NCBI GenBank assembly: GCA_963813355.1
Contig: CAWEYS010000017.1
Location: 1 to 64,000, forward strand
Origin: DATAGF01 sp963813355
GTDB taxonomy: Bacteria; Actinomycetota; Thermoleophilia; Miltoncostaeales; Miltoncostaeaceae
Length of the DNA stretch: 64,000 nt
Direction: 5' to 3'
A program made the translations under genes and the position numbers. The notes under the pieces are model-generated. The model was not told where the DNA came from and did not search any database. It was given only the letters and a program-made list of their open reading frames with translations. Below, piece after piece: positions 20,570 to 30,484 of this stretch; the stretch's first letter is position 1, and each line of letters opens with the position of its first letter.

Positions 20570-21496
20570 CTAGGGGCGGGTGCGCGAGATCCAGGCGAGC
20601 AGGTCGTCGAGGCGATGCGCCCAGAGGAGGGTCAGCCCGCGCGCCTGGGCGTCCTCCAGGTTGGCCCGCTTGAAGACGCCCGACAGGACGGCCGCGGGGA
20701 CGACCTGGCTGCGGCCGAAGTCCTGGAGCCAGGTCTCGGCCTTGCTGGCCGCCTCGTGGTTCACGCGCTTGTAGGAGTTGGTGGCCGAGTTCGAGGCCTT
20801 GCACTCGAGCGGCATGCGGCGGCGGTCCCAGAGGCCGACCACCAGGTCGGCCTTGCGGTCGCCGAAGGTGCGCTCGGTGCAGAACTCGCCGGGCCCGGGG
20901 GCCTCCTCGAGGGTGCGGATGACGCGCGGCGCGGCGACCTCGCGGAACCCGGCGCCGCGCAGCGCGTCGGCGACGGCCGACTCCTGCGCGAGCCGGGCCT
21001 CGTTGCGCCGCATCGTCCTGACCCGCTCGGTCGCCATGAGCGTCGCGGTGGCCAGCGCCGCGGCGGACTTCTCGTCCTCGTGGGGCTCGCGGCCCTCGCC
21101 CACCCAGGGGAAGCGGCGGCGGTCGAGGCCGGCCAGGACGGTCTCGACGACCCGCGCGGCGGCCTCGGGGTCGGCGCGCAGCGCGGTCGGGGCCAGGCTG
21201 GTCTGCGCGATCACGCGCAGGTCGTCGACCGAGATGAAGGGGCCCGCGAGGAACCGCAGCGCCTCGAGGTAGCGCGCCTCGGCGGCGACCTCGGCCGTGC
21301 GCTGCCGGAGCTCGGAGAGGTTGACCGTCAGCTCGATGAGCTCCTCGATGGTGCCGAGGCACTCGTCGAGGTGGGCGTGGTACTGCTCGAGCGGCTCCTC
21401 GAAGCGCTCGAGCCGGAAGGCCTCGATCGCCGCCGCGATGTCGCGGTCGAGCGCGTCGGCGCTCCAGCGCGGCGGGGCGACGAACGCGGCGCCCAC
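20570..21496 (-). CDS. XamI-like type II restriction endonuclease
   Basis: GTG at 21496, two bases after the methyltransferase stop. The 308-residue protein matches the XamI family pattern: helical N-terminus (FEEPLEQYHAHLDECLGTIE), then a PD-(D/E)xK core with DRKADLVVGLWDRRRMPLEC followed by KASNSATNSYKRVNHEA. XamI is, to my knowledge, a SalI isoschizomer (GTCGAC); target here is inferred only. The gene has no frameshift although both neighbours do. It is cotranscribed with the methyltransferase, which comes first, as is sensible for host protection. Confidence 0.82.
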   Translation of the reverse strand: MGAAFVAPPRWSADALDRDIAAAIEAFRLERFEEPLEQYHAHLDECLGTIEELIELTVNLSELRQRTAEVAAEARYLEALRFLAGPFISVDDLRVIAQTSLAPTALRADPEAAARVVETVLAGLDRRRFPWVGEGREPHEDEKSAAALATATLMATERVRTMRRNEARLAQESAVADALRGAGFREVAAPRVIRTLEEAPGPGEFCTERTFGDRKADLVVGLWDRRRMPLECKASNSATNSYKRVNHEAASKAETWLQDFGRSQVVPAAVLSGVFKRANLEDAQARGLTLLWAHRLDDLLAWISRTRP

Positions 21497-21498
21497 GG

Positions 21499-23116
<1,618 letters not shown>

Positions 23117-23200
23117 GCGGGCGAGTGTATGGCGGGGGACGGACGCCTCCCCGGCGCGCCTGCGGCATAGACTCCGGGCCCGGCCGAGGGCCGGATCCTC

Positions 23201-24082
23201 ATGCGCTGGCGACGAACACCGGGCGACAGCTCCGACCTCGAGGACCGCCGCGGCGCCGGCGGGGGCGGCGGCTTCGGCGGCATCCCGGGCGGTCGCATCG
23301 GGGGCGGCATCGGCGGGGCGGGGATCGTGGGGGTGATCGTCGCGCTGCTCGTCGTCTTCCTGGGCGGGGGCGGCGGACGCGCCTTCGACGTCGGCCCCAG
23401 TCTCGACCCCTTCCCGGCGGCGCCGGCGGCCGAGGACAACGTCGTCGACGACGGCCCCGACCCGCTGAAGGAGTTCGCCGCCTTCGTGATCCGCGACGTG
23501 AACGACTCGTGGGTGGTGGCCTTCCAGGCGGCGGGCCGCACGTACGAGCGCACCCCGCTGGTGATCTTCACGAACGGGGTGAGGACGGCCTGCGGCAACG
23601 CCACCTCCGCGGTGGGGCCCTTCTACTGCCCTGCCGACCGGCGCGTCTACCTCGACCTCGGGTTCTTCCGCGAGCTCGAGCAGCGCTTCGGCGCCCCGGG
23701 CGACTTCGCCCAGGCCTACGTGATCGCCCACGAGGTGGGGCACCACGTCCAGAACCTGCTCGGCATCATGGGCCAGGTGCAGACGCTCCAAGCCCAGAGC
23801 CCCGGCGAGGCCAACGACCTCTCCGTGCGCCTCGAGCTCCAGGCCGACTGCCTCGCCGGGGTCTGGGCCCACTCGGCCTACCAGGAGAACCAGCTCGAGG
23901 AGGGGGACCTGGAGGAGGGCCTGGCCGCGGCCGCCGCGGTCGGCGACGATCGCATCCAGGAGCGGGCGACCGGGAGGATCGACCCCGAGAGCTTCACCCA
24001 CGGCACGTCGGAGCAGCGGCGCGAGTGGTTCCTCCGCGGGTTCGAGGAGGGCACGATCGCGGCCTGCGACACCTTCTCCTGA
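23201..24082 (+). CDS. ypfJ: YpfJ-family membrane-anchored zinc metalloprotease
   Basis: ATG at 23201, 293 residues, intact. It has the family layout: basic N-terminus MRWRRTPGDSSDLEDRRG, a glycine-rich linker, a membrane helix (GVIVALLVVFLGG), and a zincin domain with the zinc motif YVIAHEVGHHVQNLLG and downstream ELQADCLAGVWAHSAY, where the Glu is the third ligand candidate. A TAGACT box at about 23168 may be its promoter. Its stop overlaps the next start (TGATG), so the two genes form an operon. Physiological substrate unknown. Confidence 0.88.
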   Translation: MRWRRTPGDSSDLEDRRGAGGGGGFGGIPGGRIGGGIGGAGIVGVIVALLVVFLGGGGGRAFDVGPSLDPFPAAPAAEDNVVDDGPDPLKEFAAFVIRDVNDSWVVAFQAAGRTYERTPLVIFTNGVRTACGNATSAVGPFYCPADRRVYLDLGFFRELEQRFGAPGDFAQAYVIAHEVGHHVQNLLGIMGQVQTLQAQSPGEANDLSVRLELQADCLAGVWAHSAYQENQLEEGDLEEGLAAAAAVGDDRIQERATGRIDPESFTHGTSEQRREWFLRGFEEGTIAACDTFS

Positions 24083-24621
24083 TGCCGCGGATGGTCGCCC
24101 TCCTCCGCGGCATCAACCTCGCCGGCAAGCGCCGGGTCGCGATGGCCGACCTGCGCGCCCTGCTCGAGGACCTGGGCTACGCGGACGTCCGCACGCACCT
24201 GCAGAGCGGGAACGCCGTGCTGACGACCCGCGACCCGGCCGCGAGGGTCGCGAGGGCGATCGAGGAGGGGATCGCCGAGCGCATGGGGCTCGACGTCGTG
24301 GTGACGGTCCGGACGGCGGGCCAGATGGCGAAGATCGTGGCGGCCGACCGCCTCGGCGACGTCGCCGACGACCCGGCCAAGCGCATGGTGATCTTCCTCC
24401 CCGCGCGGCCGAGCCGGCAGGCGGTGAGGGCGATCGAGGACATGGACTTCGGCGACGAGCGCGTCGAGGTCGCCGGCGGCGAGGTCTACGCCTGGTGCCC
24501 CGGTGGGATCGGGCGCAGCCCCCTGATGGCCGCCCTGGGCGACGCGGCGCTCACGCCGGGCGGGACGGCGCGGAACTGGAGAACGGTCACGCGGCTCGCG
24601 GAGATGGCGGCCGCGCCGTGA
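24082..24621 (+). CDS. DUF1697 family protein
   Basis: ATG at 24082 overlaps the protease stop. The 179-residue protein starts MVALLRGINLAGKRRVAMAD and has VRTHLQSGNAVLTT and MVIFLPARPS, the DUF1697 signature. Its C-terminus GTARNWRTVTRL is also standard. Function unknown. The last 35 bp overlap the 3' end of the convergent IclR gene, so the two transcripts are partly antisense. Confidence 0.9.
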   Translation: MPRMVALLRGINLAGKRRVAMADLRALLEDLGYADVRTHLQSGNAVLTTRDPAARVARAIEEGIAERMGLDVVVTVRTAGQMAKIVAADRLGDVADDPAKRMVIFLPARPSRQAVRAIEDMDFGDERVEVAGGEVYAWCPGGIGRSPLMAALGDAALTPGGTARNWRTVTRLAEMAAAP

Positions 24622-25473
24622 TCCTGCGCGCGGCCCGCGGCTCGCCGCTGAAGCCGAGCGCGCGGGAGGCCTGGGCGGCCGTCTCGCGGCAGCGCCGGAT
24701 GATCTCCCGCCGCTCGGCGCGGAACCGCTCCACCGGGACCGAGAGGCCGATCGACGCCACGGTGGCGCCGTCGGCGCCGATCACGGGCGCGGCCACGCAG
24801 CAGCAGCCGACCGCCAGCTCCTCCAGCTGGAGCGGCGTAGCCCCGCTCGCGCGATCTCGGCGAGGTCCTGCTTGATCGCCCGCCGGTCGACGAGCGTGTA
24901 CGGCGTGCACGCCACGAGGGGGCGGGCGCCGAGGTAGTCGTCGGTCGTGTCGGAGGGGCACGCGGCCAGGAGCACCTTGCCGATGGCCGTGACGTGGGCG
25001 ACCCGGGTGAACCCGACCCCCGGCTCGTCGAGGTGCAGCTCGCGCGACGCCCGCACGACCTCGGCGACGGCCACCTCGCCGCCGCGCATGACCGCCAGGT
25101 ACCCGTCCTCCTCGATCGAGTCGGCGAGGGCGGCGACCATCGGCCGCGCGACCTCCGCGGGGTCGAGGCGCTCCTGGAAGCTCTGGCAGAGCTCCGAGAG
25201 CTTGGGCCCGAGGCCGTAGCAGCCGTGGCCGAGGCGCACGGCGTAGCCCTCGTGCTCGAGGGTGTGCAGCACGCGGTAGCTCGTGCCGAGGCTCGTGCCC
25301 AGCTGCTGGGCCAGGGCCTTCGCCGGCAGCGGGCCGGGCGCGGCGGCGATGAGCTCGAGGGCCCGCAGGGCCCGCTCGGCCGAGGTCAGGACGTCGCGCG
25401 GCTCCTGGTCGTGGCCCGCGACGGCGGCCCGCAGCGCGGCGCCCTCGATCCCGACTCCCCGGCGTTCCGACAT
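24587..25473 (-). CDS. IclR-family transcriptional regulator, one frameshift
   Basis: ATG at 25473. N-terminal winged helix (SAERALRALELIAAAPGPLP, AKALAQQLGTSLGTSYRVLH) and C-terminal effector domain (VRASRELHLDEPGVGFTRVA, AIGKVLLAACPSD, VAAPVIGADGATVASIGLS). The frame shifts at the C4 run 24841-24844 within the effector domain. IclR proteins respond to small carbon compounds. It is divergent from the amidohydrolase-DUF59-ADH operon with 183 bp between, so it is the likely regulator of that operon; a palindromic site lies at 25621-25643. Confidence 0.82.
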
Positions 25474-25620
25474 GCGGCCCCCCTCGCCCCGGGCGCGATC
25501 CGGAACCCCCGGGGACGGGCCGACACTACGTCAACCGCCCGCTCCGGGCCAGTTTTTCCGCATGCCGGAGTCTGCGCCCGATGCAGCCCTCGACGGCCGC
25601 ATCCGGCCGGGGGAGGATCG

Positions 25621-25643
25621 ACGAATTCGTAACGGACGTCACG
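25621..25643. promoter_or_regulatory. candidate IclR operator
   Basis: The perfect 10-bp palindrome ACGAATTCGT (25621-25630) overlaps the imperfect inverted repeat CGTAACGGACGTCACG (25628-25643, 12 of 16 positions symmetric). It ends 13 bp before the ATG at 25657, where a repressor would block transcription or translation. Confidence 0.35.
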
Positions 25644-25656
25644 ATCTGGAGGGTCG

Positions 25657-26732
25657 ATGTATCGCGACAAGGACGGGAACGAGTACTTCGTCGTGGACAG
25701 CCATCTCCACTGGTGGGACGGGAGCCCCGAGAACCAGAAGAACAAGTACGGGGCGGGCTTCATCTCCTGCTTCTACGACTACCACTCGGGCCTGTCGCCC
25801 GAGGAGTACGTCTGGCCCCGTGAGAAGTACGAGAAGTACGACCAGGAGACGATGGTCAACGACCTGTTCGTGGACGGATACGTCGACGTCGGGATCCTCC
25901 AGTCCACCTACCTGTCCGACTTCTACGTCAACGGCTTCAACACGACCGAGCGCAACGCGGTGATGAAGGACAAGTACCCCGACCGCTTCATCCTCAACAG
26001 CGCCTGGGACCCGCGCGCCGAGGAGGCGGGGCTCGCCGACTTCGAGGAGAAGGTGGAGAAGTACAAGGTGAAGGGGGTCAAGCTCTACACCGCGGCATGG
26101 CGCGGTGACTCGCGCGGGTGGAGCCTGAAGAGCCCGTGGGCGGAGAAGTACCTCGAGAAGTGCGTCGAGCTGGGCGTGAAGAACATCCACGTCCACAAGG
26201 GGCCCACGATCTGGCCGCTCGACAAGGACAGCTTCGACGTCGCCGACGTCGACTACGCCGCCACCAACTTCACCGACCTCAACTTCATCGTCGAGCACGT
26301 CGGCATGCCGCGCATCGAGGACTTCTGCTGGATCGGCGTGCAGGAGCCCAACGTCTACGGCGGCCTCGCGGTGCTGATGCCCTTCATCCACCCCCGGCCG
26401 AAGTACTTCGCCGACGTGATGGCCGAGCTGCTGTTCTGGCTGGGCGAGGACCGCCTGACTGTTCGCGTCCGACTACGCCCTCTGGCACCCGAAGTGGCTC
26501 GTCGAGAAGTTCGTCGACTTCGACCTGCCCGAGCAGGTCTCGTCCGAGACCGGCGTCTCGCTGACCGTCGAGGCCAAGCAGAAGATCCTCGGCCTGAACG
26601 CCTGCAAGCTCTACGACATCGACCCCGTCGAGCACGGCGCCAAGCTGCGCGCCGACCAGTTCGGCGCAGAAGGCCGCCACCGGGCCGGGCCCGCAGGCCG
26701 AGGGCGCCCTGGCCGAGGAGGTCACGGCGTGA
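25657..26732 (+). CDS. amidohydrolase-2 family protein of a propane-monooxygenase-type module, two frameshifts
   Basis: ATG at 25657 follows GGAGG. TIM-barrel metal-dependent hydrolase with the H-x-H pair in FVVDSHLHWWDGSPE, VKGVKLYTAAWRG, IHVHKGP, FIVEHVGMPRIED and the late Asp in LLFASDYALWHPKW. Frame breaks lie near 26459 (an apparent extra A in CTGACTG) and near 26662; the joined C-terminus runs QKAATGPGPQAEGALAEEV to TGA 26730-26732. It is rich in Lys, Tyr and Phe compared with its neighbours. Stop and next start overlap (GTGA). Such a protein accompanies diiron propane/acetone-type monooxygenases in actinobacteria; its reaction is not known to me. Confidence 0.8.
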
Positions 26733-27449
26733 CGCCGACCCTCGACGCGGCGCGCGACGCGCTCGACCGGGTGATCGACCCGGAGCTCGACCGCTCGCTC
26801 GTGGCGCTCGACTTCGTCCAGTCGCTGGAGGTGGCCGGCGGGGAGGTGCGGGCCGCCATCCGGCTGCCGACCTACTGGTGCTCGCCGAACTTCGCCTACC
26901 TGATGGTGGGCGACGCCCACGAGGCCCTCCGCGGCCTGCCGGGGGCGACGGCGGTGTCGGTGCAGCTGGTGGACCACTGCGAGGGGGAGCGGATCACGGA
27001 GGCCGTGGCGTCCGGGCTCAGCTTCCAGGAGGCCTTCCCCACGCAGGCCGACGGCGAGCTCGGCGAGCTGCGCCGCCGCTTCCGGCTGAAGGCCTTCGTG
27101 GTGCGCCAGGAGCCGGTGCTGCGGGCCGCGCGGCAGCGCGATCGGCGACGAGGCGGCCGTCGCGCTGCGGCTCGGCGACGGATCGCCGCCCGCGTGGGCC
27201 GACCCCGGCGAGTGGGCCGAGTACCTCGCGCGCCGGCGCGACCTGGCGATGGGCGACGAGCCCGGGGCCCTCGCCTTCACCGATTCCCAGGGTGGCCCGC
27301 TCGCGGCCGACGGCCTGGCCGACTACGTGCGCCTGGCCCGGTCGGTGCGGATCAGCCTCGAGTCCAACACGGAGTTCTGCACCGGCCTGCTCGCGGCGCG
27401 CTACGGCGACGGCCTCGAGGAGTGGCGCACCAAGGAGGTGGCGGCATGA
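26729..27449 (+). CDS. DUF59/MIP18-like metal-sulfur assembly protein, one frameshift
   Basis: GTG at 26729 overlaps the amidohydrolase stop. The N-terminal 110 residues are a DUF59 (PaaD/SufT-like) domain: RDALDRVIDPELDRSLVALD, RLPTYWCSPNFAYLMVGDAH with its cysteine, and VQLVDHCEGERI. After a frame break near 27145 the sequence continues SAIGDEAAVALRLGDGSPP and ends GLEEWRTKEVAA. DUF59 proteins help build or mature metal centres, which fits a role in loading a diiron or iron-sulfur enzyme. The stop overlaps the dehydrogenase start (ATGA). Confidence 0.78.
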
Positions 27450-28475
27450 AGGCGGCGCTTCTCCCCGCGTACGACGCGGAGCTGTCGATCGAGGACGTCC
27501 CGCCGCCCGAGGTGCAGGGGGCGTCGGACGTCATCGTCCGGATCGGCGGGGCGGGGCTGTGCCGGACCGACCTGCACATCATCGAGGGCATCTGGAAGGA
27601 GAAGGTCAACGTCGAGCTGCCCTACATCCTCGGCCACGAGAACGCCGGCTGGGTCGAGGACGTGGGGCCGGGCGTGCGGTCGGTGAAGCCGGGGGACGCC
27701 GTCATCGTCCACCCGGTCGATCACCTGCGGCCTCTGCCGGGCGTGCCGCGCCGGCGAGGACATGCACTGCATCGACCTCAGCTTCCCCGGGATCACCACG
27801 AACGGCGGGTTCGCCGAGTACCTGCGCACCGGCGAGCGGGCGATCATCAAGCTCCCCGACGGCCTCGAGCCGAAGGCGATCGCCCCCTACGCGGACGCCG
27901 GCATCACCGCCTACCGGGCGGCCAGGCGGGCCGCGGAGCGGCTCACGCCCGGCACGAAGACCGCGCTGATCGGCGTCGGCGGCCTCGGGCACATCGCCGT
28001 GCAGGTCCTCGGCGAGCTGTGCGCCACCGAGATCATCGCGGTCAACCGATCGGCCGCCGCGCTCGAGCTGGCGTCCACGCTCGGCGCGCACCACTCCGTG
28101 AACGGCTCGGAGGTCAACGCGGTGGAGGCGGTCAAGGACCTGACCGGCGGCGAGGGGGCCGACGCCGTGATCGACTTCGTCGGCGAGGGCAGCGCGATCC
28201 CCCAGGCCATCGGGATGCTGCGGAAGGGCGGCACCTACTGGGTCGTCGGCTACGGCGGCCAGATCGAGGTGCCGGCCATCGACATGATCTTCAGCGAGAT
28301 CGCCGTCGTCGGCAGCCTGGTCGGCAACTACAACGAGCTGGCCGAGCTGATGGACCTGGCCGGCCAGGGGCGCGTGACGCTGCACGCGGCCGAGTACTCG
28401 CTGGACGACATCAACGGCGCCATCCACGACCTCGAGGGCGGCAACGTCCGGGGCCGTGGGGTGATCGTCCCCTAG
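27446..28475 (+). CDS. zinc-dependent medium-chain alcohol dehydrogenase, one frameshift
   Basis: ATG at 27446. Catalytic zinc ligands C in GGAGLCRTDLH and HE in ILGHENAGWVEDVG; structural zinc cysteines appear in the restored frame as ITCGLCRACRAGEDMHC after a break near 27745; NAD-binding GVGGLGHIAVQVLGE. About 343 residues, normal for the family. Third gene of the operon with overlapping starts and stops. In propane-type monooxygenase clusters such an enzyme oxidises the secondary or primary alcohol made by the monooxygenase. A strong hairpin follows at 28486-28517. Confidence 0.85.
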
Positions 28476-28485
28476 CAGCGGGGAG

Positions 28486-28517
28486 GGGCTGCCGCGGCCG
28501 GACGGCCGCGGCAGCCC
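28486..28517. terminator. bidirectional hairpin terminator
   Basis: GGGCTGCCGCGGCC (28486-28499) and its exact complement (28504-28517) form a 14-bp stem with a four-base loop between the convergent dehydrogenase and VOC genes. There is no T run. Confidence 0.75.
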
Positions 28518-28524
28518 GCCACGC

Positions 28525-28926
28525 TCAGAGCTCGCGCTCCGGGTTGCGCTCGAGGACCTCGATCCGGTAGCCGTCGGGGTCGCGCACGAAGAAGATCTTC
28601 GGGCCGCCCGGGTAGGGGGCGTAGGGCTCCTTCTCGGGCGCGATGCCCTGCTCGGCCAGCCGCGCGACCTCCGCGTCGGCTCCCTCGTTCGCCACGACGG
28701 CGATGTGCCCGTACCCCTCGCCCACGTCGTAGGGCTCGGTGCGGCCGTCGTTGAGGGTCAGCTCCAGCTTGGCGCCGTCCCCGGGGAGGCCCAGGAAGAT
28801 CACCGTCGCCGTGTCGCCTCCCACGCGGCGGCGGCCGCGCTCCTCGAACCCGAGGGCCCGGTAGAAGGCGAGCGATCGCTCCTCGTCGAGGACGCGGATC
28901 ATGGTGTGGATCAGCTCGGACGCCAA
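28525..28926 (-). CDS. glyoxalase I-like VOC protein
   Basis: A TTG at 28926 follows AAAGGAGG by five bases and gives ASELIHTMIRVLDEERSLAF. The 133-residue protein matches lactoylglutathione lyase: RALGFEERGRRRV, VIFLGLPGDGAKLELTLN, YGHIAVVANEG, FFVRDPDGYRIEVLERNP. Metal ligands His (HTMIRV), Glu (LELTLN), His (GHIAVV) and Glu (IEVLER) are all present. It likely detoxifies methylglyoxal or handles a related thiol adduct; actinobacteria commonly use mycothiol instead of glutathione. It is divergent from metF. Confidence 0.85.
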   Translation of the reverse strand: MASELIHTMIRVLDEERSLAFYRALGFEERGRRRVGGDTATVIFLGLPGDGAKLELTLNDGRTEPYDVGEGYGHIAVVANEGADAEVARLAEQGIAPEKEPYAPYPGGPKIFFVRDPDGYRIEVLERNPEREL

Positions 28927-28988
28927 CGGGTCCTCCTTTGCGCGCGCGGCCGGTTCGATACGGGTCAACAGTAGACTTTGCCGGAGCA

Positions 28989-29849
28989 ATGACGACCATC
29001 GCCACGCTCCTGCGCGCCGGCCCGACGCGGTCCCTCGAGTTCTTCCCCCCGCGCACCGACGATGCAGAGCGCCGGTTCCGCTCGGCGCTCGACGACCTCT
29101 GCGTCCTGGACCCCTCCTTCGCCTCGGTCACCTACGGGGCGCTCGGATCGACCCAGGAGCGCACCCGCGAGCTGGTCGTGCACATGAACGCGGAGCAGGG
29201 CTTCCCGACCATGGCCCACCTCACCTGCGTGGGCCACACCCGCGCCGAGGTCGACGAGCTCCTCGACCAATACGCGAGAGAGGGGGTGCGCAACATCCTC
29301 GCCCTCGGGGGGGACCCCCCTGCCGACGGCTCCGACCCGGGGGGCGAGTTCGCCTACGCCATCGAGCTGGTGGAGGTGGTGCGCGCGCACCCCGCGGGCT
29401 TCTGCGTCGGTGTCGCCGCCCACCCCGAGCTGCACCCGCGGTCGCGCGACCGTGCCAGCGACCGCCGCCACCTGGCGGCCAAGCTCGGCCTGGCCGACTT
29501 CGCGATCACCCAGTTCTTCTTCCGGGTCGCCGACTACGAGCGGCTGGTCGACGAGCTGGCCGCGCTCGGCTGCGACCGCCCGGTGATCCCGGGCGTGATG
29601 CCCTTCGTCAGCGTCGAGGGCCTGCGGCGCATGGCGGCCATGAACCGCACCACGATCCCCGCGCCCATCGAGGAGCGCCTCGACGCGCTCGCCGGCGACC
29701 CCGGGGCCGTCGAGGCCCTGGGCGTGGAGGTGGCGGTCGGGCTCTGCCGCGACCTGATGGCGGCCGGCGCCCCGGGGCTGCACCTGTACACGCTCAACCG
29801 CTCGTCGTCGGTCCTGCGCGTCTGGGACGCGCTGGCGGACGGTGGCTGA
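28989..29849 (+). CDS. metF: methylenetetrahydrofolate reductase
   Basis: ATG at 28989, 286 residues, intact. Family motifs: SLEFFPPRTDDAERRF, FASVTYGALGSTQERT, AHLTCVGHTRAEVDELLDQY, ILALGGDPPADG, GVAAHPELHPRS, DFAITQFFFRVADYERLVDE, VIPGVMPFVS and GLHLYTLNRS. It reduces 5,10-methylene-THF to 5-methyl-THF for methionine synthesis, using FAD. TAGACT at about 28973 gives a very short leader. Length fits the bacterial enzyme. Confidence 0.95.
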   Translation: MTTIATLLRAGPTRSLEFFPPRTDDAERRFRSALDDLCVLDPSFASVTYGALGSTQERTRELVVHMNAEQGFPTMAHLTCVGHTRAEVDELLDQYAREGVRNILALGGDPPADGSDPGGEFAYAIELVEVVRAHPAGFCVGVAAHPELHPRSRDRASDRRHLAAKLGLADFAITQFFFRVADYERLVDELAALGCDRPVIPGVMPFVSVEGLRRMAAMNRTTIPAPIEERLDALAGDPGAVEALGVEVAVGLCRDLMAAGAPGLHLYTLNRSSSVLRVWDALADGG

Positions 29850-29928
29850 GCGCGGTCGGCCGGACGATCCCCGCGCTGCCCGGGCTCGACCCTGCTCGAT
29901 GGCCCGCGTGCGCTAGCGTGCGGCCACC

Positions 29929-30267
29929 ATGCCGGTGCGGGTCGTGTTCAGGTGCGACGTCTGCGGCGCCCAGCCGGACCCGGAGACCCGCCGCAGCCTG
30001 GAGCGGCAGATCCTCGACCTCTGCCACGGCGAGTACGTCGATGCGCCGCCCGGCAACTGGCTCACCTGGCATGGGCGCGGCCTCTACGGGCGCAACCGCC
30101 ACGCCTGCGGCGAGCACCGCGGGGAGCTGAAGGCCGACCTGCGCGAGCACCTCGGCACGCTCGGCCGGGGGCCGTGGACGATGGGCCCGCACCCCTGGGG
30201 CGGCCGCCGCGGCACGGACCGCGCGCGGGCGCTGATCCACTCGGTGCGCTCCGGCTTCGTGCGCTGA
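29929..30267 (+). CDS. small cysteine-containing protein of unknown function
   Basis: ATG at 29929, nine bases after TAGCGT. The 112-residue protein has VVFRCDVCGAQPD at the start and a second Cys/His group in LCHGEY and RHACGEHRGELKADLREHLG, a pattern that could bind zinc. GRGPWTMGPHPWGGRR near the end is conserved-looking. No enzyme motif seen. Family not recognised. Confidence 0.6.
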   Translation: MPVRVVFRCDVCGAQPDPETRRSLERQILDLCHGEYVDAPPGNWLTWHGRGLYGRNRHACGEHRGELKADLREHLGTLGRGPWTMGPHPWGGRRGTDRARALIHSVRSGFVR

Positions 30268-30272
30268 CCGGG

Positions 30273-30484
30273 ATGGCCGGGCTCGGGCGCACCATCCCCG
30301 CGCTGCCCGTCCGGAGCGCCGCCGAGGCCGTGACCTTCTACCGCGAGCTCGGCTTCGAGTCCTCCACCACGACGGCGGATTCGTGGTGATCCGCCGCGAC
30401 GACCGGATCGCCGAGATCGCGATCTTCGAGGGCGACCAGTACGAGATGGACGAGCTGATGGCCGGCGACGCCGAGCCCGGCTAG
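30273..30484 (+). pseudogene. C-terminally truncated VOC-family protein, one frameshift
   Basis: ATG at 30273 starts MAGLGRTIPALPVRSAAEAV and TFYRELGFE, the first half of a bleomycin-resistance-like VOC domain. After a frame break near 30375 it reads GGFVVIRRDDRIAEIAIFEG and stops at 30484. The second half, with the remaining metal ligands and the usual C-terminal strand set, is missing. The last bases overlap the stop of the convergent LCP gene. Probably a remnant. Confidence 0.55.

Noticed and set aside
30273..30484. A working bleomycin-resistance gene
   Set aside because: Only the first half of the VOC domain is present, with a frame break, so resistance cannot be claimed.
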